A stretch of 64,000 nucleotides of DNA from NORP240 sp038134485 (lineage in GTDB: Bacteria > Pseudomonadota > Gammaproteobacteria > Pseudomonadales > Pseudohongiellaceae), in assembly GCA_038134485.1 (NCBI GenBank), contig JAYPVG010000005.1, positions 76,108-140,107 of the forward strand, read 5' to 3'. The notes beneath the pieces are model-generated. The model worked only from the letters and a program-made list of their open reading frames with translations, made no database searches and had not been told where the DNA came from. Position 1 is the first letter of the stretch; every line of letters starts with the position of its first letter. Of this stretch, positions 27,002-35,720 are shown piece after piece. Made by a program: the position numbers and the translations under genes.

Positions 27002-28003
27002 ATGAGCAAAAGACGACTGAGCGAGCAACAGAAGAATCGTATTCGAGAGCGCCAGAAGGTGCAGCTTGAGGAACGTCCGGAAACATCACAAGGGAAACTC
27101 GAGCAATCTCTGGAAAGCTGCCAGACGGGCCTTGTCACCTGCCATTTTGGACAGCAGCTCGAGATAGAGGCGCTTCAAGGATCCCGGCAGGGTGAGGTCT
27201 TTCGCTGTTTCCAGCGCAGTAACCTGCCACCCCTGGTTTGTGGCGATCGAGTCATTTTTTCCGTGGGCGACCAGGATACCGGCGTGGTAATAAGCCAGGA
27301 GGATCGCCACAGCGTTTTTTCCCGCCCCAGTCCCCGGGGCGAGCTCAAGCCTGTTGCGGCCAATATCGACCTGGTGCTGGTGGTTCTGGCACCCAGACCC
27401 CTTCCGTTCCTCAACTTGCTGGATCGATACCTGGTCGCGGCAGCAAACCTGCAGTTGACTCCAGTTATCCTGGTGAATAAATCCGACTTGCTGGACGGGA
27501 CACCGGATCCGGTCATTGACACTGTTCGGGCACTGTACCCCCAACTGGGTTATGCCGTGCAGACAGTTTCGGCTCGCAGGGGAAGCGGGTTACACGAATT
27601 GATGACGACACTGGCTGGTAAAACTGCCGCGATTGTCGGACAGTCTGGCGTCGGCAAATCGTCGCTGGTCAATGCACTAAGCCCGGGATTGCAGGCAGAA
27701 GTCGGTAACCTGTCGGAAGCGTCCGACAAAGGCACCCATACCACCACAGCAGCTCGGCTTTTTCACCTGGACGGATTCGACCTTATCGATTCCCCGGGCA
27801 TCCGTGAGTTTCACCTGTGGCACATCAGTCCACAGCAGTTACTGGACGGCTTCGTGGAATTCCACCCCTATCTGGGGCTCTGCAAATTTCGTGATTGTGG
27901 CCACCGCAGTGAGCCCGGATGTGCACTGCTGGCGGCAGTGGAGAGAGGCGAGCTCTCTGCCGCCAGGCTGCAAAGCTACTTCCGTATCCTGGCAGATCTC
28001 TGA
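27002..28003 (+). CDS. rsgA: Small ribosomal subunit biogenesis GTPase RsgA
   Basis: 333 aa. A circularly permuted GTPase that helps mature the 30S subunit. The permuted order is visible: NKSD (G4) first, then GQSGVGKSS (G1), a THTTT switch I, and DSPG (G3). The N-terminal OB fold is present and the C-terminal zinc site is CKFRDCGHRSEPGC. The N-terminus is basic. ATG at 27002, divergent from orn. Followed by rhodanese after 70 bp, as in pseudomonads. Confidence 0.97.
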   Translation: MSKRRLSEQQKNRIRERQKVQLEERPETSQGKLEQSLESCQTGLVTCHFGQQLEIEALQGSRQGEVFRCFQRSNLPPLVCGDRVIFSVGDQDTGVVISQEDRHSVFSRPSPRGELKPVAANIDLVLVVLAPRPLPFLNLLDRYLVAAANLQLTPVILVNKSDLLDGTPDPVIDTVRALYPQLGYAVQTVSARRGSGLHELMTTLAGKTAAIVGQSGVGKSSLVNALSPGLQAEVGNLSEASDKGTHTTTAARLFHLDGFDLIDSPGIREFHLWHISPQQLLDGFVEFHPYLGLCKFRDCGHRSEPGCALLAAVERGELSAARLQSYFRILADL

Positions 28004-28073
28004 CCCGGACGGAGGAAGCGGCAAGAAGCGGGATTGATTTCACTGGCACAAGGAACACGGTAGACTGGGCACC

Positions 28074-28889
28074 ATGTCACTGGATCAATTGCCTCTTATT
28101 ATTGAACCGGCACAGCTGGAGAAAATTCTGGGTCATTCAGACCTGCTCGTCATCGATCTCTGTCAGCCGGGTGTCTATCAACTGCTGCACGTGCCGGGTG
28201 CGATTCACGTTAATCCCGCGGAACTGGTCTCTGGTCTACCGCCTGCTACCGGAAAACTTCCCGATCTGGAAAAGCTGGCGGCGCTCCTTTCCCGCATTGG
28301 TTTTAACCGCGATTGTTTTGTGGTCGCCTATGATGATGAAGGCGGTGGCTGGGCAGGCAGATTCCTGTGGACTCTGGACATAATCGGTCACTCGCGATAT
28401 GCCTATCTCAACGGCGGCATCCATGCGTGGCGTAATGAAGGCCACCCCCTGCAAACGGAGATCACCGAGCCACGGGCGGTAACTTTCGAACCAGAAATCG
28501 ACCGCAGTGCAGCAGTGAGTTTGGAGGAAGTGCTGCAGCAGATTGATGATGAAAATTCAGTGGTCTGGGATGCGCGTTCCGCCGAGGAATATCACGGCGT
28601 CCGATACGGAGCACTGCGGAACGGACACATTCCGGGCGCCGTTAACCTGGACTGGCTGGAGATTCTGGACCGTAACAATAATCTGCGACTTAAACCTCTC
28701 GAACAGATAAGGGAGAAACTTGCGAGTCTTGGTATCACCGAGGACAAATCGGTAATTACCCATTGCCAAACACACCACCGCTCGGGTCTTACCTATCTGG
28801 TCGGCAAAGCGCTCGGGTTTAATATCAGGGCTTATGACGGTTCCTGGGCAGAGTGGGGTAACCACCCCGACACGCCAGTAGAAAATTGA
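28074..28889 (+). CDS. rhdA: Thiosulfate sulfurtransferase (tandem rhodanese)
   Basis: 271 aa with two rhodanese domains, of which the second is catalytic. The active-site loop is HCQTHHRSG with Cys231; the same unusual CQTHHRSG loop is known from Azotobacter and Pseudomonas RhdA, which also lies next to psd. It transfers sulfane sulfur to cyanide or other thiophiles in vitro; the true acceptor is not settled. The first domain retains the fold but no catalytic Cys (YDDEGGGWAGR at the equivalent loop). No signal peptide is visible. Confidence 0.93.
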   Translation: MSLDQLPLIIEPAQLEKILGHSDLLVIDLCQPGVYQLLHVPGAIHVNPAELVSGLPPATGKLPDLEKLAALLSRIGFNRDCFVVAYDDEGGGWAGRFLWTLDIIGHSRYAYLNGGIHAWRNEGHPLQTEITEPRAVTFEPEIDRSAAVSLEEVLQQIDDENSVVWDARSAEEYHGVRYGALRNGHIPGAVNLDWLEILDRNNNLRLKPLEQIREKLASLGITEDKSVITHCQTHHRSGLTYLVGKALGFNIRAYDGSWAEWGNHPDTPVEN

Positions 28890-28970
28890 TCTGCACCGAG
28901 AGTATGAATCTTTGCAATTCAGTGGCAATTCGTTACAACATAAACACAATCTAAGAAAGAGCGCAGATCA

Positions 28971-29846
28971 ATGGGTCGCCTATTCGTAATTCTGCAATAC
29001 CTGCTGCCGCAGCATGGCCTGTCGCGCTTGGTGGCTTTATTTGCCAACAGCCGCTGGTCGCTGATCAAGAATCCATTCATCCACTTGTTCATGCGGCGGT
29101 TCAGGGTAGACCTCAGCGAGGCGGTAACTACCGATTATCGTCAGTTTGAAAACTTCAACGCATTCTTCACCCGCGCGCTGGTTGACGGGGCGCGGCCGCT
29201 GCAGGGTAACGAGCAGACTATTGTAAGCCCCGCAGACGGTGCTATCAGCCAGCTTGGCACGCTTCGTGATGACTTGTTATTGCAGGCTAAAGGCATCAGC
29301 TATTCCTGCGTGGATCTGCTTGGCGGCCTCGCCCATGATGCCGAGAAATTCCGCAATGGCACTTTTATTACCATCTATCTGTCGCCCCGCGACTATCACC
29401 GGGTTCACATGCCTGTTTGGGGAACCCTGCGCGCCAGCATGTACGTGCCGGGTCGTCTTTTTTCCGTCAATCAGCGCACAACTGAAAGAGTAAGCGGGCT
29501 GTTCACCCGCAATGAAAGACTGGTCTGCCTGTTTGATACGCCGGCGGGGCCAATGGCGCTTATTATGGTGGGCGCAATGATTGTCGCCGGGATCGAAACG
29601 GTCTGGGGGGGTCAGGTCTGTCCCAATCAACACGGCCAGCTGCATACTGACTTCAGCGGGCATTTGCCGCCTATAGCTTTGGAAAAGGGTGCAGAGATGG
29701 GGCGTTTCAAACTGGGCTCAACGGTTATCCTGCTGTTTGGACCCGATGCGATAGCGCTGGAAGAGAATATTCAACCCGACAACAAGATTAAGCTGGGCGA
29801 GGCGCTTGCCGCTCCGGCAACCAGGAACAGCCATGGATCAGAATGA
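28971..29846 (+). CDS. psd: Phosphatidylserine decarboxylase proenzyme
   Basis: 291 aa. It makes phosphatidylethanolamine from phosphatidylserine at the inner membrane. The self-cleavage site is LGST with Ser250 becoming the pyruvoyl group of the alpha chain. SPADG, YLSPRDYHRVH and the FNAFFTR substrate motif are present. ATG at 28971. The last 14 bp overlap the start of rpiA in another frame, suggesting translational coupling of the two. psd after a rhodanese gene is the Pseudomonas-type order. Confidence 0.97.
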   Translation: MGRLFVILQYLLPQHGLSRLVALFANSRWSLIKNPFIHLFMRRFRVDLSEAVTTDYRQFENFNAFFTRALVDGARPLQGNEQTIVSPADGAISQLGTLRDDLLLQAKGISYSCVDLLGGLAHDAEKFRNGTFITIYLSPRDYHRVHMPVWGTLRASMYVPGRLFSVNQRTTERVSGLFTRNERLVCLFDTPAGPMALIMVGAMIVAGIETVWGGQVCPNQHGQLHTDFSGHLPPIALEKGAEMGRFKLGSTVILLFGPDAIALEENIQPDNKIKLGEALAAPATRNSHGSE

Positions 29847-30507
29847 GCTCAAGCAACAGGTGGCCCGGGCCGCCCTTTCGTACATTGAACCACTGCTAGA
29901 CGACGATTCGATCATTGGCGTGGGTACCGGATCAACCACCAATTATTTTATTGAGGAACTGGGCAATATCAGGGGCAAAATTTACGGCACCGTTTCCAGT
30001 TCTGACGCCTCCACGGCCCGACTCAAGGAACTGGGCATTCCGGTATTCGACCTCAACAGCGTCGACGAAGTAAGCTTTTACGTAGACGGTGCCGACGAAG
30101 CGAATAAGTATCTGCAGTTGATCAAAGGCGGCGGCGCCGCATTGACCCGCGAAAAAATAGTCGCCGCGGTTGCCCGAGAATTCATCTGCATCGTTGATGA
30201 ATCAAAGATGGTCGACGTGCTGGGCAAGTTCCCCTTGCCCGTCGAGGTTATCCCCATGGCCCGTAGCCATGTTGCCCGACAAATAGTCAGGCTGGGAGGC
30301 GACCCGGTCTACCGGGAAGGATGCGTGACCGACAACGGCAATCACATTCTTGATGTCTACAACCTGTCAATCGTCGACCCGCGGAACCTGGAGGATCAAC
30401 TAAATAAGGTTACGGGAGTGGTCACGAACGGATTGTTCGCGACAAGGCCCGCAGACCGATTGCTGGTCGCGAGTGTTGACGGTGTCAAGTCACTGACAGC
30501 GGAATGA
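29833..30507 (+). CDS. rpiA: Ribose-5-phosphate isomerase A
   Basis: 224 aa from ATG 29833, which lies inside the psd 3' end (14-bp overlap). It interconverts ribose-5-phosphate and ribulose-5-phosphate. Family motifs in order: GVGTGSTTNYF, SSDAS, DGADEAN, KGGGAALTREK, PLPVEVIPMAR and VTDNGN. Length is close to E. coli RpiA (219). The pentose-phosphate genes tkt and epd lie 13 kb away and are not co-transcribed. The 237 bp after it hold only the inverted repeat at 30706. Confidence 0.97.
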   Translation: MDQNELKQQVARAALSYIEPLLDDDSIIGVGTGSTTNYFIEELGNIRGKIYGTVSSSDASTARLKELGIPVFDLNSVDEVSFYVDGADEANKYLQLIKGGGAALTREKIVAAVAREFICIVDESKMVDVLGKFPLPVEVIPMARSHVARQIVRLGGDPVYREGCVTDNGNHILDVYNLSIVDPRNLEDQLNKVTGVVTNGLFATRPADRLLVASVDGVKSLTAE

Positions 30508-30705
30508 ATTGCTCGGTCGCAGCGATCAGAAGTCGAGGATCTACTCTGTGGGTAATTTTCAGGCAATAAGAATCCCGAGAGCCGTCAGAGCAGAGATTTT
30601 GCTCCCGATCAATCGCCAACGTGACTGGAGATTGCCCGATCGGGACTCCGATTCATACCGGGTGGTATATAAGACGAACTCGAATATCGCAGGTCATGCG
30701 TGAAT

Positions 30706-30729
30706 GAATACCGGGCACGCCCGGTATTC
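30706..30729. repeat. Perfect inverted repeat, 10-bp arms
   Basis: GAATACCGGG (30706-30715), loop CACG, CCCGGTATTC (30720-30729). It lies between the convergent genes rpiA and the cold-shock gene, where a bidirectional terminator would be expected. However, no T-tract follows the stem in either direction; on the minus strand the T-run comes before it. It could still stabilise mRNA 3' ends. Confidence 0.7.
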
Positions 30730-30744
30730 AAAAACTGCAACTTT

Positions 30745-30954
30745 CTATAGAGGAGTAACGTTTTCCGCCTGGGGACCTTTCTGGCCTTGTGTCACTTCCA
30801 TGGTTACTTTTTGGCCTTCCCTGAGAGTCTTCCTACCTGCACCGTTGATGGCACTGAAGTGAACGAACACATCCTTGCCTTCCTGTTGCTCAATGAACCC
30901 GAAACCTTTCTCGTCATTGAACCACTTGACGGTACCTTCTACTAAATCTGACAT
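30745..30954 (-). CDS. Cold-shock-domain protein, CspA family
   Basis: 69 aa from ATG 30954 (MSDLVEGTVKWF); an open frame extends 18 codons upstream without family similarity. A single OB-fold RNA-binding cold-shock domain with RNP1 (KGFGFI) and RNP2 (VFVHFS) intact. It binds single-stranded RNA and prevents secondary structure. GAAAGAT just before the start is a fair ribosome-binding site. As with many csp genes, the upstream stretch is free of genes for about 250 bp and probably carries a long structured leader. Confidence 0.95.
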   Translation of the reverse strand: MSDLVEGTVKWFNDEKGFGFIEQQEGKDVFVHFSAINGAGRKTLREGQKVTMEVTQGQKGPQAENVTPL

Positions 30955-31008
30955 ATCTTTCTCTTTTATTACCCGTGTTACTGGCCTGCTACCAGAGCTT
31001 GTGGCCAT

Positions 31009-31025
31009 GATTCCAGGATGGAATC
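31009..31025. repeat. Small inverted repeat in the csp leader region
   Basis: GATTCCA - GGA - TGGAATC, 7-bp perfect arms, 55-71 bp upstream of the cold-shock gene start. It could be a leader hairpin or an operator. Only its symmetry supports it. Confidence 0.35.
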
Positions 31026-31202
31026 ACCGTGGAGTGTACTCTCAACAAGGGGCAGATGGAACTTAATTTTACTACGGACGACACAAATGTCCGATCAAAT
31101 GCCGGTATTCCGTGACGAACTTGATCCCGTTTCGCGACAATTCATGATCGCCAGCACGGCAGGAAAGCGTTAATGGAGCAGAAATTAATGAAATAGAAGT
31201 GC

Positions 31203-32585
31203 TTATTTATCGAATATTTTCCCGGGGTTTAGCACTCCGTTGGGATCAAACACTTTTTTCACTGCCCGCATGTACTCAATCTCAGCCGAATCCCGGGATG
31301 AATGGAGAAAGGGCTTTTTCAACAAACCCACACCATGCTCCGCGGAAATACTGCCGCCAAATTTTTGGACCAGTTGAAATACCTCTTTGCTGACCCTGGC
31401 GCAGCGAGACTGAAACTCCGCAAGCGCCAGGTCAGCCGGCTTGAGGATATTCAGGTGCACATTACCGTCCCCGATGTGACCAAACCAGATTATTTCAAAG
31501 TCCGGATAGCGGGCAGAGACGAGTTCATCCACCTGTGAGAGAAAATCCGGTATTCGCGAAACCTTCACCGAGATGTCGTTCTTGTAGGGCGAAAATCGAG
31601 AGATGGTTTCCGAAATGTCCTCGCGAAGGCGCCAGAGGCTCTCCGCCTGACCGACACTCTGGCTTATTGTGCCATCGACCACCCAGCCCGACTCTACGCA
31701 GCTCTCAAAAAGCTCCATGGATTTTTCAAGCCTGGCTTCACCATCGTTCTCGAACTCGATCAGGACATAAAAAGGTGCACGAGTCTCGAATGGTCGCTGC
31801 AGTCCTTTGTCCTGTATGACATGATTTAGTGCCTCATCGGAAAAAAACTCGAAGGCAGACAGCTGAAGCTGCTGCTGAAATAACTGCAGAACCTCCATGC
31901 TGGCGACCATATCGGTTACCGCGAAGAGCAGCACTGTGGGGTCCTCTGGCGGTCTCGTCAGCGCCAGGGTAACTTCGACTATGAGCCCCAGGGTTCCCTC
32001 CGAGCCGATAAACAGCTGTCTAAAATCGTATCCGGTCGCGTTCTTGACCAGTCCACGATTGAGGTCAAGGAGTTCGCCGCTGCCGGTAACCACCTTGAGT
32101 CCCATCACCCACTGCCGGGTCATGCCATAGCGAATGACCTTGATTCCACCGGCATTGGTGGCGACGTTACCACCTATCTGGCTGGAGCCAGACGAGGCAA
32201 AATCGACCGGGTAGAACAATCCCTGCTGCTCAGCAAATTGCTGTACTTGCTCTGTTACCACGCCCGGCTCACAAATCACATGCCGATCAACTGCATTGAA
32301 ATCGAGAATCCGGTTCATGCGATCGAAGGCCACAACCACTTCCTGGTCACGGGCTACAGCGCCGCCACTGAGCCCGGTTCGACCGCCAGAGGGAACAAGG
32401 GCGAAACCGATCTCATTCGCCAGCCTGACGAGGGCAATGACCTGCTCGGTATCCTGCGGTAAAACCACCGCTAACGGATCGGGCTGATAGGCACTGGTCC
32501 AGTCCTTTCCATACTGTTGCAGCGAGTCAGCGTCGGTCTTCAGACCGCCGTCACCGAACTGCGCAGCGAGGCGTTCCAGAATCAT
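31203..32585 (-). CDS. FAD-linked D-2-hydroxyglutarate dehydrogenase (GlcD/FAD_binding_4 family)
   Basis: 460 aa from ATG 32585; a TTG at 32615 would add ten residues. FAD-binding PCMH domain with PSGGRTGLSGGAVA and SSGSSQIGGNVATNAGG, and a C-terminal FAD-oxidase domain with the conserved HIGDGNVHLNI and SAEHGVG. Sequence and position match the pseudomonad D2HGDH that is divergent from serA. That enzyme oxidises D-2-hydroxyglutarate, made by SerA when it reduces 2-ketoglutarate, passing electrons to the respiratory chain via ETF. Substrate is inferred from similarity and context; glycolate or D-lactate oxidase is the alternative. Confidence 0.9.
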   Translation of the reverse strand: MILERLAAQFGDGGLKTDADSLQQYGKDWTSAYQPDPLAVVLPQDTEQVIALVRLANEIGFALVPSGGRTGLSGGAVARDQEVVVAFDRMNRILDFNAVDRHVICEPGVVTEQVQQFAEQQGLFYPVDFASSGSSQIGGNVATNAGGIKVIRYGMTRQWVMGLKVVTGSGELLDLNRGLVKNATGYDFRQLFIGSEGTLGLIVEVTLALTRPPEDPTVLLFAVTDMVASMEVLQLFQQQLQLSAFEFFSDEALNHVIQDKGLQRPFETRAPFYVLIEFENDGEARLEKSMELFESCVESGWVVDGTISQSVGQAESLWRLREDISETISRFSPYKNDISVKVSRIPDFLSQVDELVSARYPDFEIIWFGHIGDGNVHLNILKPADLALAEFQSRCARVSKEVFQLVQKFGGSISAEHGVGLLKKPFLHSSRDSAEIEYMRAVKKVFDPNGVLNPGKIFDK

Positions 32586-32756
32586 TGTTGCTCGATCTTC
32601 AGCAAGGTTTTCCAAAAGCGGTCGGTCCAGATAAGTCTGACAGCAGCAGAGCAGAGTGATTGAAAAAATTACCCGATGAGTATGTTACCATGCGCGTCCT
32701 CTGCGACCCATTGCCGTTGCGCTGCCCTTAACCCACTTTTTACTCCGGCTCAACTC

Positions 32757-33986
32757 ATGCAACAGACGTCTTTCGACAAGAACAAAATAAAGTTCCTGCT
32801 GCTGGAGGGCGTGCATCAGAGCGCCGTTGATACTCTTGCCAGGAGTGGCTACGAAAATATCGAATGTTTGTCGGGAGCACTGCCAGAAAAAGAACTGAAG
32901 GAAAAAATCGCCGACGCTCACTTTGTCGGAATTCGCTCCCGAACCAACCTGTCGGCTGACATTCTTGCCGCAGCCCCAAAACTTCAGGCGGTGGGCTGTT
33001 TTTGCATAGGAACTAACCAGGTCGACCTGACCAGCGCTCTGGCACGGGGAATCCCGGTATTCAATGCACCATTCTCCAATACCCGCAGCGTGGCGGAGCT
33101 TGTCATCGGGCAGTCTATTCTGTTGCTGCGGGGCATCCCGCAAAAGAACGCACTCCTGCATCGGGGCAAATGGGAAAAAGCAGCCAGAGGCTCTTTCGAA
33201 ACGCGAGGCAAGAAGCTGGGGATTGTCGGTTACGGTAATATAGGCTCGCAGCTGAGCGTTCTGGCTGAGTCTATGGGCATGAAGGTGTTCCTTTACGACA
33301 TCATGACCAAGCTGCCTCTCGGGAATGCAACCCAGTTGGCCAGCCTGAAGGCATTGCTGCAATCCTGTGACGTAATCAGCCTGCACGTACCGGAGACACC
33401 CCGGACACGCAACATGATCGGTGCCACGGAGCTGGCCTGGATGAAACCAGGCGGAATCCTGATCAACGCCTCCCGGGGCAGCGTCGTGGACCTGGATGCC
33501 CTGGCCGCAGCGCTGGGATCAGGAAGAGTGGGGGGCGCCGCCATCGATGTTTTCCCCAGAGAACCCGGGTCCAACGACGAGCCGTTTGATTCGCCCCTCA
33601 TTGGCTATGACAACTGTCTGCTGACGCCCCATATCGGCGGCAGCACTATGGAAGCGCAGGAGAATATCGGCATTGAAGTGGCTGAGAAGCTGGTTACCTA
33701 CAGCGACAACGGCTCAACCTTTACCGCCGTCAATTTTCCCGAAGTGGCGCTGCCCGCACATCCCGGCAAGCACAGGCTTCTGCACATCCACAATAACGTG
33801 CCCGGCATCATGTCCGAAATTAACACTATCTTCTCGGAGACCGGCATCAATATCAGTTCCCAGTACCTGCAGACCAACGCCCAGGTAGGTTATGTAGTGA
33901 TGGATATAGACGTGCAATACAGCCAGGTCGCGCTGGAAAAGCTCAACAGTATCGCGGGTACCATCAAGTGTCGGGTGCTTTTCTGA
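32757..33986 (+). CDS. serA: D-3-phosphoglycerate dehydrogenase
   Basis: 409 aa from ATG 32757 (MQQTSFDKNKIKFLLLEGV), equal in length to E. coli SerA. First step of serine synthesis. NAD site GIVGYGNIGSQLS, substrate/catalytic blocks SRGSVVDLDAL and LTPHIGGST, and a C-terminal ACT domain (about 335-409, HIHNNVPGIMSEIN) for serine feedback. It is divergent from the D-2-hydroxyglutarate dehydrogenase, whose activity is known to pull the SerA reaction forward in Pseudomonas. The frame is open for 27 codons upstream but lacks family similarity there. Confidence 0.97.
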   Translation: MQQTSFDKNKIKFLLLEGVHQSAVDTLARSGYENIECLSGALPEKELKEKIADAHFVGIRSRTNLSADILAAAPKLQAVGCFCIGTNQVDLTSALARGIPVFNAPFSNTRSVAELVIGQSILLLRGIPQKNALLHRGKWEKAARGSFETRGKKLGIVGYGNIGSQLSVLAESMGMKVFLYDIMTKLPLGNATQLASLKALLQSCDVISLHVPETPRTRNMIGATELAWMKPGGILINASRGSVVDLDALAAALGSGRVGGAAIDVFPREPGSNDEPFDSPLIGYDNCLLTPHIGGSTMEAQENIGIEVAEKLVTYSDNGSTFTAVNFPEVALPAHPGKHRLLHIHNNVPGIMSEINTIFSETGINISSQYLQTNAQVGYVVMDIDVQYSQVALEKLNSIAGTIKCRVLF

Positions 33987-34217
33987 CCTTTGTGCTGTCG
34001 GTTGGACCTAATACGGGTTTCCCATCGATTTGTTGGGGGACCGCCTGTGAGTTGCCGATTTGATCAATACTTTTTGCTACAAAATGTCACACTTGCCAAC
34101 TGGCTAATGAGCCTGAAGTTACTGGACATGCGCTGGTTTCAGAGATACCTTTGGCGGTTCAAGTTTGCAATTTGTTGTTGTTTCACTAATAAAAGTAACC
34201 CGTACGGGAGTTAGAAC

Positions 34218-35390
34218 ATGATTAGAAAGTCTCTTTTCACCCTGACAATAGCGGTCACGATGATTTTTGTCGCGCGTCCCGCTGAGGTCAACGCTCAGGC
34301 AATGGAGTCGGCTGAGCCGTTCAAGGTCGGCACATTCGCTATCGATGACGTGCCAACCGTCGGATTGGTGATGCGTGGCGACCAGCTGATCGTCGAGCTG
34401 GATGCTGCCAATCGCGCCATGGAGCTGGTTCCACGCTACAGCAAGATGGCAATGCCTGCTGATATGCTGGGGCTCATTGAACAGTATGAATACGGCCTCA
34501 AGTACCGCGTCTACGAACTCGTCAACTGGATGGTTGACGAAGGCTTGCTAGACAGCGGTAACCGACCTGACTGGGTGCACCCGGTAAGCTCGGTGGACAT
34601 CATGGCTCCGATTCTGTACCCAAGCAAGATCATGAACGCAGCTGTGAACTTCTACACTCACGCCTGTGAGGGCTGCACCGAAGAGCAACTGGCTGCCCGC
34701 ACCCGCGAACGGCAGGAGAACCGTGGCGTTCCTTACCTGTTCCTGAAGCCAACCCGTGGCGCTGTCATTGGTGACGGTGACGACATCCTTATGCCCTACG
34801 GTCGTGACGAAATCGAATACGAAGTCGAAATGGCCATCGTATTTGGCAAGGCCGGCAAATACGTCGCCGCCAGCGATGCCTATGACTACGTCTTTGGGTA
34901 CATGGTAGCGATGGACGTATCAGACCGCGGCGGACGTCCGCCGGGCGGATACGGTAATGGCCGCAGCGTTTCCGACTGGTTCGTTGGCAAGGGCCACGAC
35001 ACCTTCGCACCCCATGGGCCCTGGATTGTGCCCAAGGAGTTCTACGGTGATCCGATGGAGCGCCTGTTGCAAACCACTGTTGTAGACGGCGTAACGGTTC
35101 AGGAAGCTCGGGCTGGTGACATGATTCACAATATCCCCGAACTGATCGAATACGCTTCCTCACTGATCACCATCTTCCCGGGTGACGTCATGCAGAGTGG
35201 CACCTCGGGTGGAACTGGCGCAGGACGAGTTGAGCGAGCTACCGGCTCTGGTTACCTGGTCGATGGCGAAACCATTCAGGCCAGCATTGAGGGCATCGGA
35301 ACTCTGACCCACCGAGTGGTCAGAGAAACAAGCATTCCTGACAATCTGTCCGGTGCGCAATTACCGCCGACTTCCTCGTACAGGAATTGA
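34218..35390 (+). CDS. Exported fumarylacetoacetate-hydrolase (FAH) family protein
   Basis: 390 aa. It begins with an apparent Sec signal peptide (MIRKSLFTLTIAVTMIFVARP, cleavage near NAQA at residue 28), unusual for this normally cytoplasmic family. The FAH catalytic core is at about 135-370: metal ligands Glu202, Glu204 (EYEVEMAIVFGK) and Asp233 (AMDVSDR), Lys258 in GKGHDTFAPHGPW, and the SGTSGGTG turn. A CEGC cysteine pair at 150-153 is an extra. The family includes C-C hydrolases, decarboxylases and oxaloacetate tautomerases; the substrate cannot be told. It stands alone and is followed by a strong terminator. Confidence 0.88.
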   Translation: MIRKSLFTLTIAVTMIFVARPAEVNAQAMESAEPFKVGTFAIDDVPTVGLVMRGDQLIVELDAANRAMELVPRYSKMAMPADMLGLIEQYEYGLKYRVYELVNWMVDEGLLDSGNRPDWVHPVSSVDIMAPILYPSKIMNAAVNFYTHACEGCTEEQLAARTRERQENRGVPYLFLKPTRGAVIGDGDDILMPYGRDEIEYEVEMAIVFGKAGKYVAASDAYDYVFGYMVAMDVSDRGGRPPGGYGNGRSVSDWFVGKGHDTFAPHGPWIVPKEFYGDPMERLLQTTVVDGVTVQEARAGDMIHNIPELIEYASSLITIFPGDVMQSGTSGGTGAGRVERATGSGYLVDGETIQASIEGIGTLTHRVVRETSIPDNLSGAQLPPTSSYRN

Positions 35391-35426
35391 CCGGCTGCAG
35401 CTGAAAGGCTGCCCCGTAATCCAAAA

Positions 35427-35461
35427 ACGCCGATCGGATAATCCGGTCGGCGTTTTTTTTT
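35427..35461 (+). terminator. Rho-independent terminator after the FAH-family gene
   Basis: Stem ACGCCGATCGG / CCGGTCGGCGT (11 bp with one G-T pair) around a 5-nt loop, followed by a run of nine T (35453-35461). It begins 37 bp after the stop codon. The A-tract before it makes it usable in both directions, but the neighbour on the left is on the plus strand. Confidence 0.92.
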
Positions 35462-35720
35462 GCTGCAGCATAAAGGCTCAAGAATAGCACCCGGGGTAAG
35501 ATGTCTCTCCATAGGCCGCGAAGCTATCACTTTAGCCAGCATCGCAACCCGGAACAGACCGTTTGAGTCCAATCGGAATTCCAGTTGCGTGCCCAAGTTT
35601 GTCGTCAGTTCATAAAATCTGTCCCAGCTAATCGGTACATGCAATAATTCCGGACACGTCGCGACATGCGAACCAGTAATATTTTCTATCCCTTAGCGTT
35701 GATAGCGCCGGAAGCGAATC
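35462..35720. other. Gene-free interval before the M20 peptidase
   Basis: Together with the terminator this makes a 330-bp gap. An open frame on the minus strand crosses the terminator hairpin and is not a gene. I see no clear promoter, repeat or RNA; GGAAG at about 35709-35713 is a plausible ribosome-binding site for the next gene. Confidence 0.6.

Noticed and set aside
30509..30703. 64-codon frame after rpiA
   Set aside because: No ribosome-binding site or family features; begins directly after the rpiA stop.
32685..33386. 233-codon minus-strand open frame antisense to serA
   Set aside because: Shadow of serA; no family resemblance.
35276..35644. 122-codon minus-strand frame across the FAH gene end
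   Set aside because: Part of it is encoded by the terminator hairpin and T-tract.
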